This document shows, piece after piece, positions 42,859 to 50,784 of a stretch of 64,000 nucleotides of DNA. The stretch comes from Amycolatopsis sp. FBCC-B4732 (lineage in GTDB: Bacteria > Actinomycetota > Actinomycetes > Mycobacteriales > Pseudonocardiaceae): NCBI RefSeq assembly GCF_023008405.1, contig NZ_CP095376.1, positions 1,450,001 through 1,514,000 on the forward strand, written 5' to 3'. Position numbers and translations under genes: made by a program. The notes beneath the pieces were generated by a model. That model did not search any database and had not been told where the DNA came from. It saw only the letters and a list, made by a program, of their open reading frames with translations. Each line of letters opens with the position of its first letter. The first letter of the stretch is position 1.

Positions 42859-43776
42859 CAGCTCCGCGCCCAAGCGGGCCAGCTCGGCCTTCACCGACTC
42901 CGGACCCTCGACGTCGACCAGCGCGCCCCACCCCGCCAGCTCCTGCGCGATCATGATCGGCGCGGGCGCCGCGACCCGGGCCCGCACCCGGTCGTCCGGC
43001 AGCTCGGCGACGAGCTCGCAGTGCCGCCCGAACCGGTCCCGCAGCACGCCGAAGTGGCGCCGGCTCAGCACCACGTCCGCGGTCAGCGACGAACGGCGCT
43101 TCTCGACCTCCTCGACGACCTCTTCCCACACCTTCGCCAGCTCCAGGTCCGAGGGCCGGTCGGCGGGCTCCTCGCTGACGGTGGCGGCGGCGATCCGGTC
43201 GACGCGGAACGTGCGACGCCCCTTCTCCGTGCCGGCGACCAGGTACCAGACGTCGTCCTTGTCGACCAGGCCCCACGGGTCGACCAGCCGCTCCGACCGC
43301 TCGCGGCCGCCGTAGACCAGGTGGACCCGGCGGCGGGCGATGACGGCGTCCTGCAGCAGCTCGACCACCGGCGGCCGGTCCTTCGGGCGCTCGCCCCAGC
43401 CCGCCTGGTCGACGACGACCGCGTCCGCGGCGGCCTCGGCGTCCGCCCGGAACGTGCCGGGCAGCGCGCCCATGAGCTTCCGCAGCGCGGACTTGACCTC
43501 GGGGGCGCCGGCCGCGGCCGGGCCGGCCAGGAGGAACAGCGCCTGCGCCTCGCGGGCGCTCAGGCCGGAGAGGTCGGTGCGGGCGCCGCCGACGAGCTGC
43601 CAGCCGCCGCCGCGACCGGGCTGCGGGTACACGGGCACGCCGGCGGCCGAGAGGGCTTCCAGGTCGCGGCGGGCGGTGGCGACGGAGACCTCCAGCTCGG
43701 CGGCCAGCTCGCCCGCGGTGACCCGGCCGCGGGTTTGCATCAGCAGGAGGGTGGCCACGAGACGGTCGGCGCGCAT
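42838..43776 (-). CDS. WYL-domain transcriptional regulator
   Basis: 312 residues. An N-terminal DeoR-like helix-turn-helix (RLVATLLLMQTRGRVTAGEL, ATARRDLEALSAAGVPVY) is followed by a WYL sensor domain (VYGGRERSERLVDPWGLVDK, VWYLVAGTEKGRRTFRVDRI) and a C-terminal WCX-like extension. WYL regulators respond to nucleotides or ssDNA/RNA-like ligands in some systems. It is divergent from the VOC gene across an 84-base gap and likely controls it. Confidence 0.9.
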   Translation of the reverse strand: MRADRLVATLLLMQTRGRVTAGELAAELEVSVATARRDLEALSAAGVPVYPQPGRGGGWQLVGGARTDLSGLSAREAQALFLLAGPAAAGAPEVKSALRKLMGALPGTFRADAEAAADAVVVDQAGWGERPKDRPPVVELLQDAVIARRRVHLVYGGRERSERLVDPWGLVDKDDVWYLVAGTEKGRRTFRVDRIAAATVSEEPADRPSDLELAKVWEEVVEEVEKRRSSLTADVVLSRRHFGVLRDRFGRHCELVAELPDDRVRARVAAPAPIMIAQELAGWGALVDVEGPESVKAELARLGAELVARYAR

Positions 43777-43794
43777 GGGGGAAGTGTCGCAAAC

Positions 43795-43819
43795 AAAGTG
43801 CTCACTCGGTGCACACTTT
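43795..43819. promoter_or_regulatory. Inverted repeat AAAGTG-N13-CACTTT between WYL and VOC genes
   Basis: Six-base arms with a 13-base spacer sit in the middle of the 84-base divergent gap between the WYL regulator (start 43776) and the VOC gene (start 43861). Its position makes it the leading operator candidate. The half sites resemble the outer part of the palindromes at 27546-27602, which may be chance. Confidence 0.35.
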
Positions 43820-43860
43820 CACCCCGCATGCTGGCTCCACACCGTCCGAGAGGAGCAGCC

Positions 43861-44247
43861 GTGCTGCGAGGAATGGCCACCGTTTCGTACTTCGCCGACG
43901 ACCACGAGGCCGCGAAGGAGTGGTACGCCGGGTTCCTGGGCATCGAGCCGTACTTCGAGCGGCCCGGGTACGCCGAGTTCCGCATCGGCGACCACCAGCA
44001 CGAACTCGGGCTGATCGACCGGAAGTACGTCCCGGCGAGCATGGGCGGGCCGAGCGGCGAGATCGTCTACTGGCACGTCGACGACCTCGAAGCGACCGTC
44101 GCCCGCCTCCACGAGCTGGGCGCGAAGGAGTGCGAGCCGATCACCGAGCGCGGGCCGGGGTTCGTGACGGCGTCGGTCGTCGACCCGTTCGGCAACCTCC
44201 TCGGCGTCATGACCAACGCGCACTACCTGGCGGTGCTGGCCCGCTGA
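43861..44247 (+). CDS. VOC-family (glyoxalase-fold) protein
   Basis: 128 residues, one beta-alpha-beta-beta-beta module pair: ATVSYFADDHEAAKEWYAGF, YAEFRIGDHQHELGLIDR, IVYWHVDDLEATVARLHELG and ASVVDPFGNLLGVMTNAHY. Glyoxalase-fold proteins include lyases, dioxygenases and antibiotic-binding resistance proteins; which applies is not readable. GTG 43861 is preferred over ATG 43873 because GAGAGGAG precedes it. Divergent from, and probably regulated by, the WYL gene. Confidence 0.88.
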   Translation: MLRGMATVSYFADDHEAAKEWYAGFLGIEPYFERPGYAEFRIGDHQHELGLIDRKYVPASMGGPSGEIVYWHVDDLEATVARLHELGAKECEPITERGPGFVTASVVDPFGNLLGVMTNAHYLAVLAR

Positions 44248-44251
44248 CGAG

Positions 44252-44299
44252 GTGTGCGGCGGCACCACGGGATCTTCCCGGCTTGTAGCCGCCGCACAC
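44252..44299 (+). terminator. Large stem-loop after the VOC gene
   Basis: A perfect 12-base inverted repeat GTGTGCGGCGGC (44252-44263) and GCCGCCGCACAC (44288-44299) begins 4 bases after the VOC stop. The 24-base loop itself contains CGGGATCTTCCCG (5-base stem). No T-tract follows, as is common in GC-rich actinomycetes. A terminator is the likeliest role; an operator for the next gene is possible. Confidence 0.55.
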
Positions 44300-44337
44300 A
44301 TGGTCCGCGACGCGGGTCACGCTTACCGTTCCCGTCC

Positions 44338-45087
44338 ATGACCAGCGATCTGGACGGGCGCACCGCCCTCGTGACCGGCGGGGCCGGGGGCATCGGCCTC
44401 GCCTGCGTCCGCGCTCTCGCGGCGGCCGGGGCCAAGGTGCACGTCGTCGACGTGGACGCCGAACGCGCCGAAGCCGCCGCCACCGAAGTCGGGGGCTGGG
44501 CGCACGCCGCCGACCTGACCGACCCCGCCGCCATCGGCGCGCTGCCCGCCGAGGTCGACATCCTCGTCAACAACGCCGGCATCCAGCACGTCGCGCCGAT
44601 CGAGGACTTCCCGCCGGACGTCTTCACCCGCATCCAGGCACTCATGGTCACCGCGCCCTTCCTGCTCATCCGGCACGCGCTGCCGTCGATGTACGCCAGG
44701 GGCTGGGGCCGGATCGTCAACATGTCGAGCGTCCACGGGCTGCGTGCCTCCCCGTACAAAGCCGCGTACGTCGCCGCCAAGCACGGGCTCGAAGGGCTCT
44801 CCAAGGTCGCCGCCCTCGAAGGGGCCGAGCACGGGGTCACCAGCAACTGCGTCAACCCCGGGTACGTCCGCACCCCGCTGGTCGACGGCCAGATCGACGC
44901 GCAGGCCGCCGAACACGACATCCCGCGCGAGGACGTCGTCGCCGAGGTCCTCCTCCGCCGCGCCGCGATCAAGAAGCTCATCGAACCCGGCGACGTCGCT
45001 TCCCTGGTGGTGTGGCTGTGCTCCCCGCGCGCCGGCCACATCACCGGGGCGTCCATCCCGCTCGACGGCGGCTGGACCGCCGCCTAG
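44338..45087 (+). CDS. 3-hydroxybutyrate dehydrogenase (SDR)
   Basis: 249 residues of the classical SDR family. TGGAGGIG (cofactor), NNAGIQHVAPIEDFP, VNMSSVHGLRASPYKAAYVAAKHG (Ser, Tyr, Lys catalytic set) and NCVNPGYVRTPLV are visible; the IQHVAPIE and SVHGLRASPYK segments are characteristic of D-3-hydroxybutyrate dehydrogenase. It would convert 3-hydroxybutyrate to acetoacetate with NAD. ATG 44338 lacks an obvious ribosome binding site. It precedes a transporter and a regulator in the same direction. Confidence 0.85.
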   Translation: MTSDLDGRTALVTGGAGGIGLACVRALAAAGAKVHVVDVDAERAEAAATEVGGWAHAADLTDPAAIGALPAEVDILVNNAGIQHVAPIEDFPPDVFTRIQALMVTAPFLLIRHALPSMYARGWGRIVNMSSVHGLRASPYKAAYVAAKHGLEGLSKVAALEGAEHGVTSNCVNPGYVRTPLVDGQIDAQAAEHDIPREDVVAEVLLRRAAIKKLIEPGDVASLVVWLCSPRAGHITGASIPLDGGWTAA

Positions 45088-45120
45088 ATCCCGCCCGACC
45101 ACAAGGAAGTGGAGCCCGCA

Positions 45121-46449
45121 GTGAGCCAACCCCACCGGTCGGCGATCGCCAAGATCGTCGGCGCGAGCCTGATCGGCACCACCATCGAGTGGTACGACTT
45201 CTTCCTCTACACGTCGGCCGCCGCGCTGGTGTTCAACAAGCTGTTCTTCCCGACGGCGGATCCGCTCACCGGCACGCTGCTGGCGTTCCTGACCTACGCG
45301 GTCGGGTTCCTCGCCCGCCCGATCGGGGGCCTGGTGTTCGGCCACTTCGGCGACCGGCTCGGGCGGAAGAAACTGCTCATCGTCAGCCTGTCGCTGATGG
45401 GGGGTTCGACCGCGCTCATGGGCGTGCTGCCGACGTACGCCTCGGCGGGCGTCGCGGCGCCGGTGCTGCTGACGCTGCTGCGCCTCGTCCAGGGCTTCGC
45501 GCTCGGCGGGGAATGGGGTGGCGCGGTCCTGATCGTCTCCGAGCACGGCGACGACCGCCGCCGCGGGTTCTGGGCGAGCTGGCCGCAGTGCGGGGCGCCG
45601 GGCGGCAACCTGCTGGCCACCGCCGTCCTGGCGATCCTGTCCGCGACGCAGACCGACGCGGCGTTCCTGTCCTGGGGCTGGCGGATCCCGTTCCTGCTCT
45701 CGGCGGTGCTGCTGCTGATCGGGCTGTGGATCCGGCTGGCCGTCTCCGAGTCGCCGGTGTTCCTCGCCGCGCAGCAGCGGGCCGAGGAGCGCGGCGAGAA
45801 GCACGTCCCCGTCGTCGACGTCTTCCGCCACAACTGGCGCGAGGTGCTGGTGACCATCGGCGCGCGGATGGCCGAGAACGTGTCGTACTACGTGATCACC
45901 GCGTTCATCCTGGTGTACGTCACGACCGGGCTGCACCTGCCGAAGGGCATGGGCCTGACCGCGGTCCTGATCGGCTCGGCCGTGCACTTCGTGACCATCC
46001 CGCTCTGGGGCGGGCTGTCCGACCGCGTCGGCCGCCGTCCGGTCTACCTGTTCGGCGCCATCGGGATGGCCGTGTGGAGCTTCGCGTTCTTCGCGTTGCT
46101 GGACACGAAGTCGTCGGTCGTGATCGTGCTGGCCACGACCGTCGGGCTGGTGCTGCACGGCGCGATGTACGGCCCGCAGGCGGCGTTCTTCGCCGAGCAG
46201 TTCCCGACCCGCGTCCGCTACACCGGGCTGTCGGTCGGCGGTCAGCTGTCCTCGATCGCCGCCGGCGCCGTCGCGCCGCTGATCGCCGTTGCGCTCTTCT
46301 CGGCCTGGGGCAGCACGGTGCCGGTGTCGCTGTACGTCACGGGGATGTGCCTGCTCACCGTCATCGCGCTGCTGGCCGCCCGCGAGACCCGCGGGCAGTC
46401 GCTGCACGACGAGGGTGTCCAGGCGGAACAGGCGGCCGTTTCGCCCTAG
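45121..46449 (+). CDS. MFS transporter, metabolite:H+ symporter (MHS) type
   Basis: 442 residues with 12 hydrophobic segments. MHS/ShiA-like landmarks: GTTIEWYDFFLYTSAAALVF at TM1, RPIGGLVFGHFGDRLGRKK in loop 2-3, QGFALGGEWGGA at TM4 and PTRVRYTGLSVGGQ near TM9. It is probably an uptake system for a small organic acid; with the dehydrogenase next door, 3-hydroxybutyrate or a related acid is the natural guess. GTG 45121 is preferred to GTG 45109 because GGAAGTGGAG precedes it. Confidence 0.87.
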   Translation: MSQPHRSAIAKIVGASLIGTTIEWYDFFLYTSAAALVFNKLFFPTADPLTGTLLAFLTYAVGFLARPIGGLVFGHFGDRLGRKKLLIVSLSLMGGSTALMGVLPTYASAGVAAPVLLTLLRLVQGFALGGEWGGAVLIVSEHGDDRRRGFWASWPQCGAPGGNLLATAVLAILSATQTDAAFLSWGWRIPFLLSAVLLLIGLWIRLAVSESPVFLAAQQRAEERGEKHVPVVDVFRHNWREVLVTIGARMAENVSYYVITAFILVYVTTGLHLPKGMGLTAVLIGSAVHFVTIPLWGGLSDRVGRRPVYLFGAIGMAVWSFAFFALLDTKSSVVIVLATTVGLVLHGAMYGPQAAFFAEQFPTRVRYTGLSVGGQLSSIAAGAVAPLIAVALFSAWGSTVPVSLYVTGMCLLTVIALLAARETRGQSLHDEGVQAEQAAVSP

Positions 46450-46450
46450 C

Positions 46451-48322
46451 ATGACCGCCGTGACCGCACCTTCCGACGCGTTGCGCCGGCTGCTCGACCT
46501 CCTCGCCTCCGGGGCGAGCACCGAGCAGCTGGCGCACGTCGTCGTGGCCGCCCGCGCCGAAGGCACCCTCGGCGCGGGCGACCTGGCCGCCTTGGCCAGC
46601 GCGGGCGAGCTGGCCTTGCGGATCCGCGAGACGCTCGCCGAGCACCGGCGCCGTGAAGCCCAGCTCACCGCGCTGTTCGAGACCGCCAGCGAGCTCGCCG
46701 CCCTGTCCGATCCGGACACCGTGCTGCGCTCGATCGTCCGCCGCGCGCGGGCGCTGCTCGGCGTCGACGTCTCCTACCTTTCGCTGAACCGCGAGGCCGA
46801 GAACAAGACCTACGTCCGGGTCAGTGACGGGTCGGTGTCGGCGGAGTTCCAGCAGATCGTGCTGGGCATGGGGGAGGGCCTCGGCGGGCTGGTCGCGCAG
46901 ACCGCGCGGCCGTACGCGACTTCGGACTACTTCACCGACGAGCGGTTCAAGCACACCCGCCACATCGACTCCGGCGTCAAGGACGAAGGCCTGACCGCGA
47001 TCCTAGGCGTCCCGCTGGCGATCGGTCCCAAGGTGCTCGGCGTGCTCTTCGCCTCCGACCGCGCCACCCGGGAGTTCACCGCGGACGAAGTGGCCCTGCT
47101 GTCCTCGCTGGCCGACCACGCCGCCATCGCGCTCGACAGCGCGAACCTCCTCGACCAGACGCGCCGCGCGGTCGCCGAGCTCAACGAAGCCAACGCGACG
47201 ATCCGCGCGCAGAACGAGGCGATGGGACGCGCCGAGGACGCCCACGACCGGCTCACCGACCTCGTGCTGCGCGGCGGCGACCTGCCGGACGTCGCCGCCG
47301 CCGTCGCCGGGGTGCTGCACGGCGACCTCACGGTGTACGACGCCGACGGCACGCTCCTGGCGAGCTCGGCCGCCCCGGCCGCGCTGGACCCGGACGCGCT
47401 CGCCGCGGCCCGGACCGCCGGGCGGGCGGTGTCCACAAAGGACTGCTGGGTGTGCGCGGTGCAGGCCGGTCCCGAGCTGCTCGGCAGCCTCGTGCTGGCC
47501 GGCCGCGCCGGGCTCACCGACCCCGACCGGCGGCTGTTCGAACGCGCCGGCGTCGTGACGGCGCTGCTGCTGATGCTCCGGCGGTCGGTGGTGCGGGCCG
47601 AGGACGAGGTCCGCGGCGAGCTGCTCACCGACCTGCTGACCGCGCCCGACCGCAACCCCCGCGCGCTGCTGGCCCGCGGGCGCCGGCTGGGCATCGACCT
47701 GTCGGCCCCGCACGCGGTGCTGGTCGCGCACGCCGACGGCGGTTCGCGGCGGCGGGTGGCGAGCGCCGCCGCCCGGCACGCGACGCTGGTCGGCGTGCAC
47801 GCGGAGGAGGTCGTGCTGCTCGGCGAAGGCGACCCGGACGAACTGGCCCGCCGGGTGGCCGCCGACCTCGGCGCGGTGACCGGCCGCCCGGTCACGGTGG
47901 GCGCGGCCGGTCCGGCGAGCGGGCCGCCGTCGATCGCGGACGCCCACGCCGAAGCCGCCCGCTGCGTGCGTGCCCTGCTCGCGCTCGGCCGCACCGGTGA
48001 AGGCGCGGCGATGGCCGGGCTCGGCTTCCTCGGCCAGCTGCTGGGCGACCGTGCGGACCTCGACGCGTTCGTCCGGCAGACGCTCGGCCCGGTCCTCGAC
48101 TACGACGAGCGCCGCGGCACCGAGCTGGTCGCGACGCTGCGGGCGTACTTCGCGAACGGGGCCCAGCTCGCGCGCACGAAGGACGTCCTGCACGTCCACG
48201 TGAACACCGTCGTGCAGCGGCTGGAGCGGGTGGCTTCGCTGCTGGGCGAAGACTGGCAGGCGCCGGACCGCGCGCTGGAAATCCAGCTGGCCCTGCGCCT
48301 GCACCGCCTCGGCTCGCGGTGA
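46451..48322 (+). CDS. GAF-domain PucR/CdaR-type transcriptional regulator
   Basis: 623 residues. A GAF domain lies near residues 80-230 (VDVSYLSLNREAENKTYVRV, IGPKVLGVLFASDRATREF), a short coiled coil follows (RAVAELNEANATIRAQNEA), then a CdaR-like middle part and a C-terminal PucR helix-turn-helix (ELVATLRAYFANGAQLART, VLHVHVNTVVQRLERVASLLG). ATG 46451 is one base after the transporter stop. It likely activates the 3-hydroxybutyrate dehydrogenase/transporter pair in response to an acid or its CoA ester. Confidence 0.88.
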   Translation: MTAVTAPSDALRRLLDLLASGASTEQLAHVVVAARAEGTLGAGDLAALASAGELALRIRETLAEHRRREAQLTALFETASELAALSDPDTVLRSIVRRARALLGVDVSYLSLNREAENKTYVRVSDGSVSAEFQQIVLGMGEGLGGLVAQTARPYATSDYFTDERFKHTRHIDSGVKDEGLTAILGVPLAIGPKVLGVLFASDRATREFTADEVALLSSLADHAAIALDSANLLDQTRRAVAELNEANATIRAQNEAMGRAEDAHDRLTDLVLRGGDLPDVAAAVAGVLHGDLTVYDADGTLLASSAAPAALDPDALAAARTAGRAVSTKDCWVCAVQAGPELLGSLVLAGRAGLTDPDRRLFERAGVVTALLLMLRRSVVRAEDEVRGELLTDLLTAPDRNPRALLARGRRLGIDLSAPHAVLVAHADGGSRRRVASAAARHATLVGVHAEEVVLLGEGDPDELARRVAADLGAVTGRPVTVGAAGPASGPPSIADAHAEAARCVRALLALGRTGEGAAMAGLGFLGQLLGDRADLDAFVRQTLGPVLDYDERRGTELVATLRAYFANGAQLARTKDVLHVHVNTVVQRLERVASLLGEDWQAPDRALEIQLALRLHRLGSR

Positions 48323-48421
48323 TTTCTTCCAGCGTGCTGCGGACCAAAGCCCGTTGCGCCGGGCGGCCCTAGCGGGACGCGCCGCCGGCGGGCACCGTGG
48401 AAGCCGACGGATACCGAGACG

Positions 48422-48604
48422 ATGGGGGTTCTCGTGAAGGAATTCGAAAGCGCGCTCGCGGCGGGGTTCGACGTGGTCCCGGCCGAGGTGCCCGGGCTGG
48501 CGATCGACCGGCTCGACGGCGGCCAGTCCACCGGGTCCCCGGCGCGGCTGTGCTACACCTGGGTGGCGGACCCGGTTCGCCCGTCGGTCAGCCCCTGTAG
48601 GTGA
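48422..48604 (+). CDS. Candidate RiPP (TOMM) precursor peptide
   Basis: A 60-residue ORF whose stop overlaps the YcaO gene start by 4 bases (GTGA). The acidic N-terminal part (FESALAAGFDVVPAEVPG) could be the leader bound by the RRE of the next protein. The C-terminal 25 residues hold Gly, Ser, Thr and two Cys (GGQSTGSP, RLCYTWVADP, VSPCR), the residues a cyclodehydratase turns into azolines. An alternative GTG start at 48434, with GGGGG upstream, would give 56 residues. No similarity to a known precursor class is recognised. Confidence 0.65.
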   Translation: MGVLVKEFESALAAGFDVVPAEVPGLAIDRLDGGQSTGSPARLCYTWVADPVRPSVSPCR

Positions 48605-50784
48605 CCGAACCCGCCCCGCCGGTCGTCGGGTTCAAGCGGCACCTCGGTACCGCGGTGGTGCCCGGCGACGCGGTGTACGTGCTCTCCGAAGAAGGCGCGA
48701 CAGCCTTGCGCGGGCCGCACGTGGAGTCCCTGGTCCCGTTGCTCGACGGCACCAGGGACTTCGCGGCCCTGCGCCGGGAACTGCCGCCCGACGTCCCGGC
48801 CGACGAAGCCGCCGGGGTGCTGACGCGGCTCGCCGAAGCCGGGCTGATCGGCCTGCGATCCGCGGTCTCCGACCCCGAATCGGCCTACTGGGACGCGGTG
48901 GACGGCGAACCCGCGTCCGGCCGGGTCGCGGTGCTCGGCGCGGACCCCGCGACGGTGGACGTCCTGCGCGCGGCCGGGCTCACCGTGGCCGAGGACGCCG
49001 GCCTTTCCCTCGTGCTGTGCCACGACTACCTCGCCGGCCACCTGTCCGATGTGGACGCCGAGCACCGCCGCACCGGGCGGCCGTGGCTGCTCGCCAAACC
49101 ACTCGGGGCGCGGGTGTGGCTCGGCCCGTTCTTCACCCCCGGTGACGGTCCGTGCTGGCACTGCCTGGCCGCGCGGCTGTGGGGCAACCGGCCCGCCGAG
49201 GCCCACGTCCGTGCCGCGCTCGGCTTGCCCGGCCCGCTGCCGCGCCCGGAAGTCGCCCTCGCGCCGCTGACCGCCGTCGCGCTCAACCTGGTGGCCCTCG
49301 AAGCGCGCAAGTGGCTGGCCGGGCAGCGGTACCCGGGCCAGCGGGCGCTGTGGACGTTCGACAGCCGCGACCTGACCGGCGAGCGGCACGAGGTGCGCGC
49401 CCGCCCGCAGTGCGCGTCCTGCGGGAACCCGGAGCTGGTCCGCGACCGGACACGGCGGCCCGTGGTCCTCGAATCCCGCCCCAAGACCCAGTTCGGTGGC
49501 GGCGGGCACCGCGCGTTGCCGCCGGAGCAGGTGCTCGGCGAACACCGGCACCTGGTCAGCCCGCTGACCGGCGTCGTCAAGGAGCTGCGCCGCGACACGC
49601 GCGGCCCGGCGCTGTTCGCGTCGTTCCGCTCCGGGCCGAACACCGCGCTGGGCCGGCGTGGTGCCGAGCGGCTGCGCACGGCGCTGCGCAGCGAGAACGG
49701 CGGCAAGGGCGTCACCCCGCTCCAGGCCGAGGTCGGCGCGCTGTGCGAGGCCCTCGAACGGCACAGCGGGCACTACGACGGCGACGAGGAACGGGTGCGC
49801 GCCAGTTTCCGTTCGCTGGGCGACAAGGCCGTGCACCCCGACACGTGCCAGTTGTTCCACGAACGGCAGTTCGCCGACCGGGCGCGGATCAACGCGCGGC
49901 ACGGGCCGTTCCAGTTCGTCGGCGAGCCGTTCGACGACGACGAAGTGCTGGACTGGACGCCGGTGTGGTCGCTGACCCGCGGCGAGCACCGGCTGTTCCC
50001 GACCGCTCTGCTGTACTTCGACGCGCCCGGGCCGCCGTCCGTGCTCGCCGACTCCAACGGCAACGCCGCGGGCGGCACGCTGGAAGACGCGGTGCTGCAA
50101 GGAATGCTGGAGGTCGTGGAACGCGACGCCGTCGCGCTGTGGTGGTATAACCGCACCCGGCACCCGGCGGTCGACCTGGCCGCGTCCGGCGACCCCTGGA
50201 TCGCTGAACTGCGCGAGGTGTACGCCGGGCTGGGGCGCGAAGTCTGGGTCCTCGACGTCACTTCCGACCTCGGGATCCCCGTGCTGGCCGCCGTCTCCCG
50301 GCAGGTCGGCGGACCCCGCGAGGCGATCATGCTCGGGTTCGGCGCGCACCTCGACCCGGCCGTCGCCCTGCGGCGCGCGCTGACCGAGCTGAACCAGCTG
50401 GTGCCCGCGGTCCTCGACGGGTGGGACGGCGGTGACGACCCGGACGCGGTGCGGTGGCTGCGGGACGCGACGGTGGCCACCGAGCCGTACCTGCTGCCCG
50501 ATCCGGCGTGCCACCCGCTCGCGCCCGACCTCTCCTCACCCGACCTGCTGGCCGACGTGCACCTGGTGCGGGCGCGGCTGGAAGCGGCCGGGCTCGAGGT
50601 GTTCGTGCTCGACCAGACGCGGCCCGACATCGGCCTGCCCGTGGTCAAGGTGATCGTGCCGGGCCTGCGGGGCTTCTGGGCGCGGTTCGCGCCCGGCCGG
50701 CTCTACGACGTGCCCGTGCGGCTCGGCCGGCTGACCGAGCCGCACGGCTACGACGACCTCAACCCGATGCGGATCTTCCTCTAG
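48601..50784 (+). CDS. Fused TOMM cyclodehydratase: RRE, E1-like and YcaO domains
   Basis: 727 residues. Residues 8-90 are a PqqD-like RiPP recognition element (FKRHLGTAVVPGDAVYVLSE, ALRGPHVESLVPLLDGTRDF). A ThiF/E1-like middle follows, with zinc cysteines GPCWHC near 186 and QCASC near 272. From about 330 a YcaO domain shows the ATP-binding pattern: QAEVGALCEALERHSG, NGNAAGGTLEDAVLQGMLEV, ERDAVALWWYNR and RALTELNQLV. It would use ATP to cyclise Cys/Ser/Thr of a precursor to azolines. It ends NPMRIFL without the proline-rich tail common in this class. No dehydrogenase or transporter lies downstream. Confidence 0.9.
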   Translation: MTEPAPPVVGFKRHLGTAVVPGDAVYVLSEEGATALRGPHVESLVPLLDGTRDFAALRRELPPDVPADEAAGVLTRLAEAGLIGLRSAVSDPESAYWDAVDGEPASGRVAVLGADPATVDVLRAAGLTVAEDAGLSLVLCHDYLAGHLSDVDAEHRRTGRPWLLAKPLGARVWLGPFFTPGDGPCWHCLAARLWGNRPAEAHVRAALGLPGPLPRPEVALAPLTAVALNLVALEARKWLAGQRYPGQRALWTFDSRDLTGERHEVRARPQCASCGNPELVRDRTRRPVVLESRPKTQFGGGGHRALPPEQVLGEHRHLVSPLTGVVKELRRDTRGPALFASFRSGPNTALGRRGAERLRTALRSENGGKGVTPLQAEVGALCEALERHSGHYDGDEERVRASFRSLGDKAVHPDTCQLFHERQFADRARINARHGPFQFVGEPFDDDEVLDWTPVWSLTRGEHRLFPTALLYFDAPGPPSVLADSNGNAAGGTLEDAVLQGMLEVVERDAVALWWYNRTRHPAVDLAASGDPWIAELREVYAGLGREVWVLDVTSDLGIPVLAAVSRQVGGPREAIMLGFGAHLDPAVALRRALTELNQLVPAVLDGWDGGDDPDAVRWLRDATVATEPYLLPDPACHPLAPDLSSPDLLADVHLVRARLEAAGLEVFVLDQTRPDIGLPVVKVIVPGLRGFWARFAPGRLYDVPVRLGRLTEPHGYDDLNPMRIFL

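Noticed and set aside
48601..50784. YcaO protein as thioamide-forming (TfuA-partnered) or methyl-CoM reductase type
   Set aside because: The fused RRE and E1-like zinc domain point to an azoline cyclodehydratase, and no TfuA gene is adjacent.
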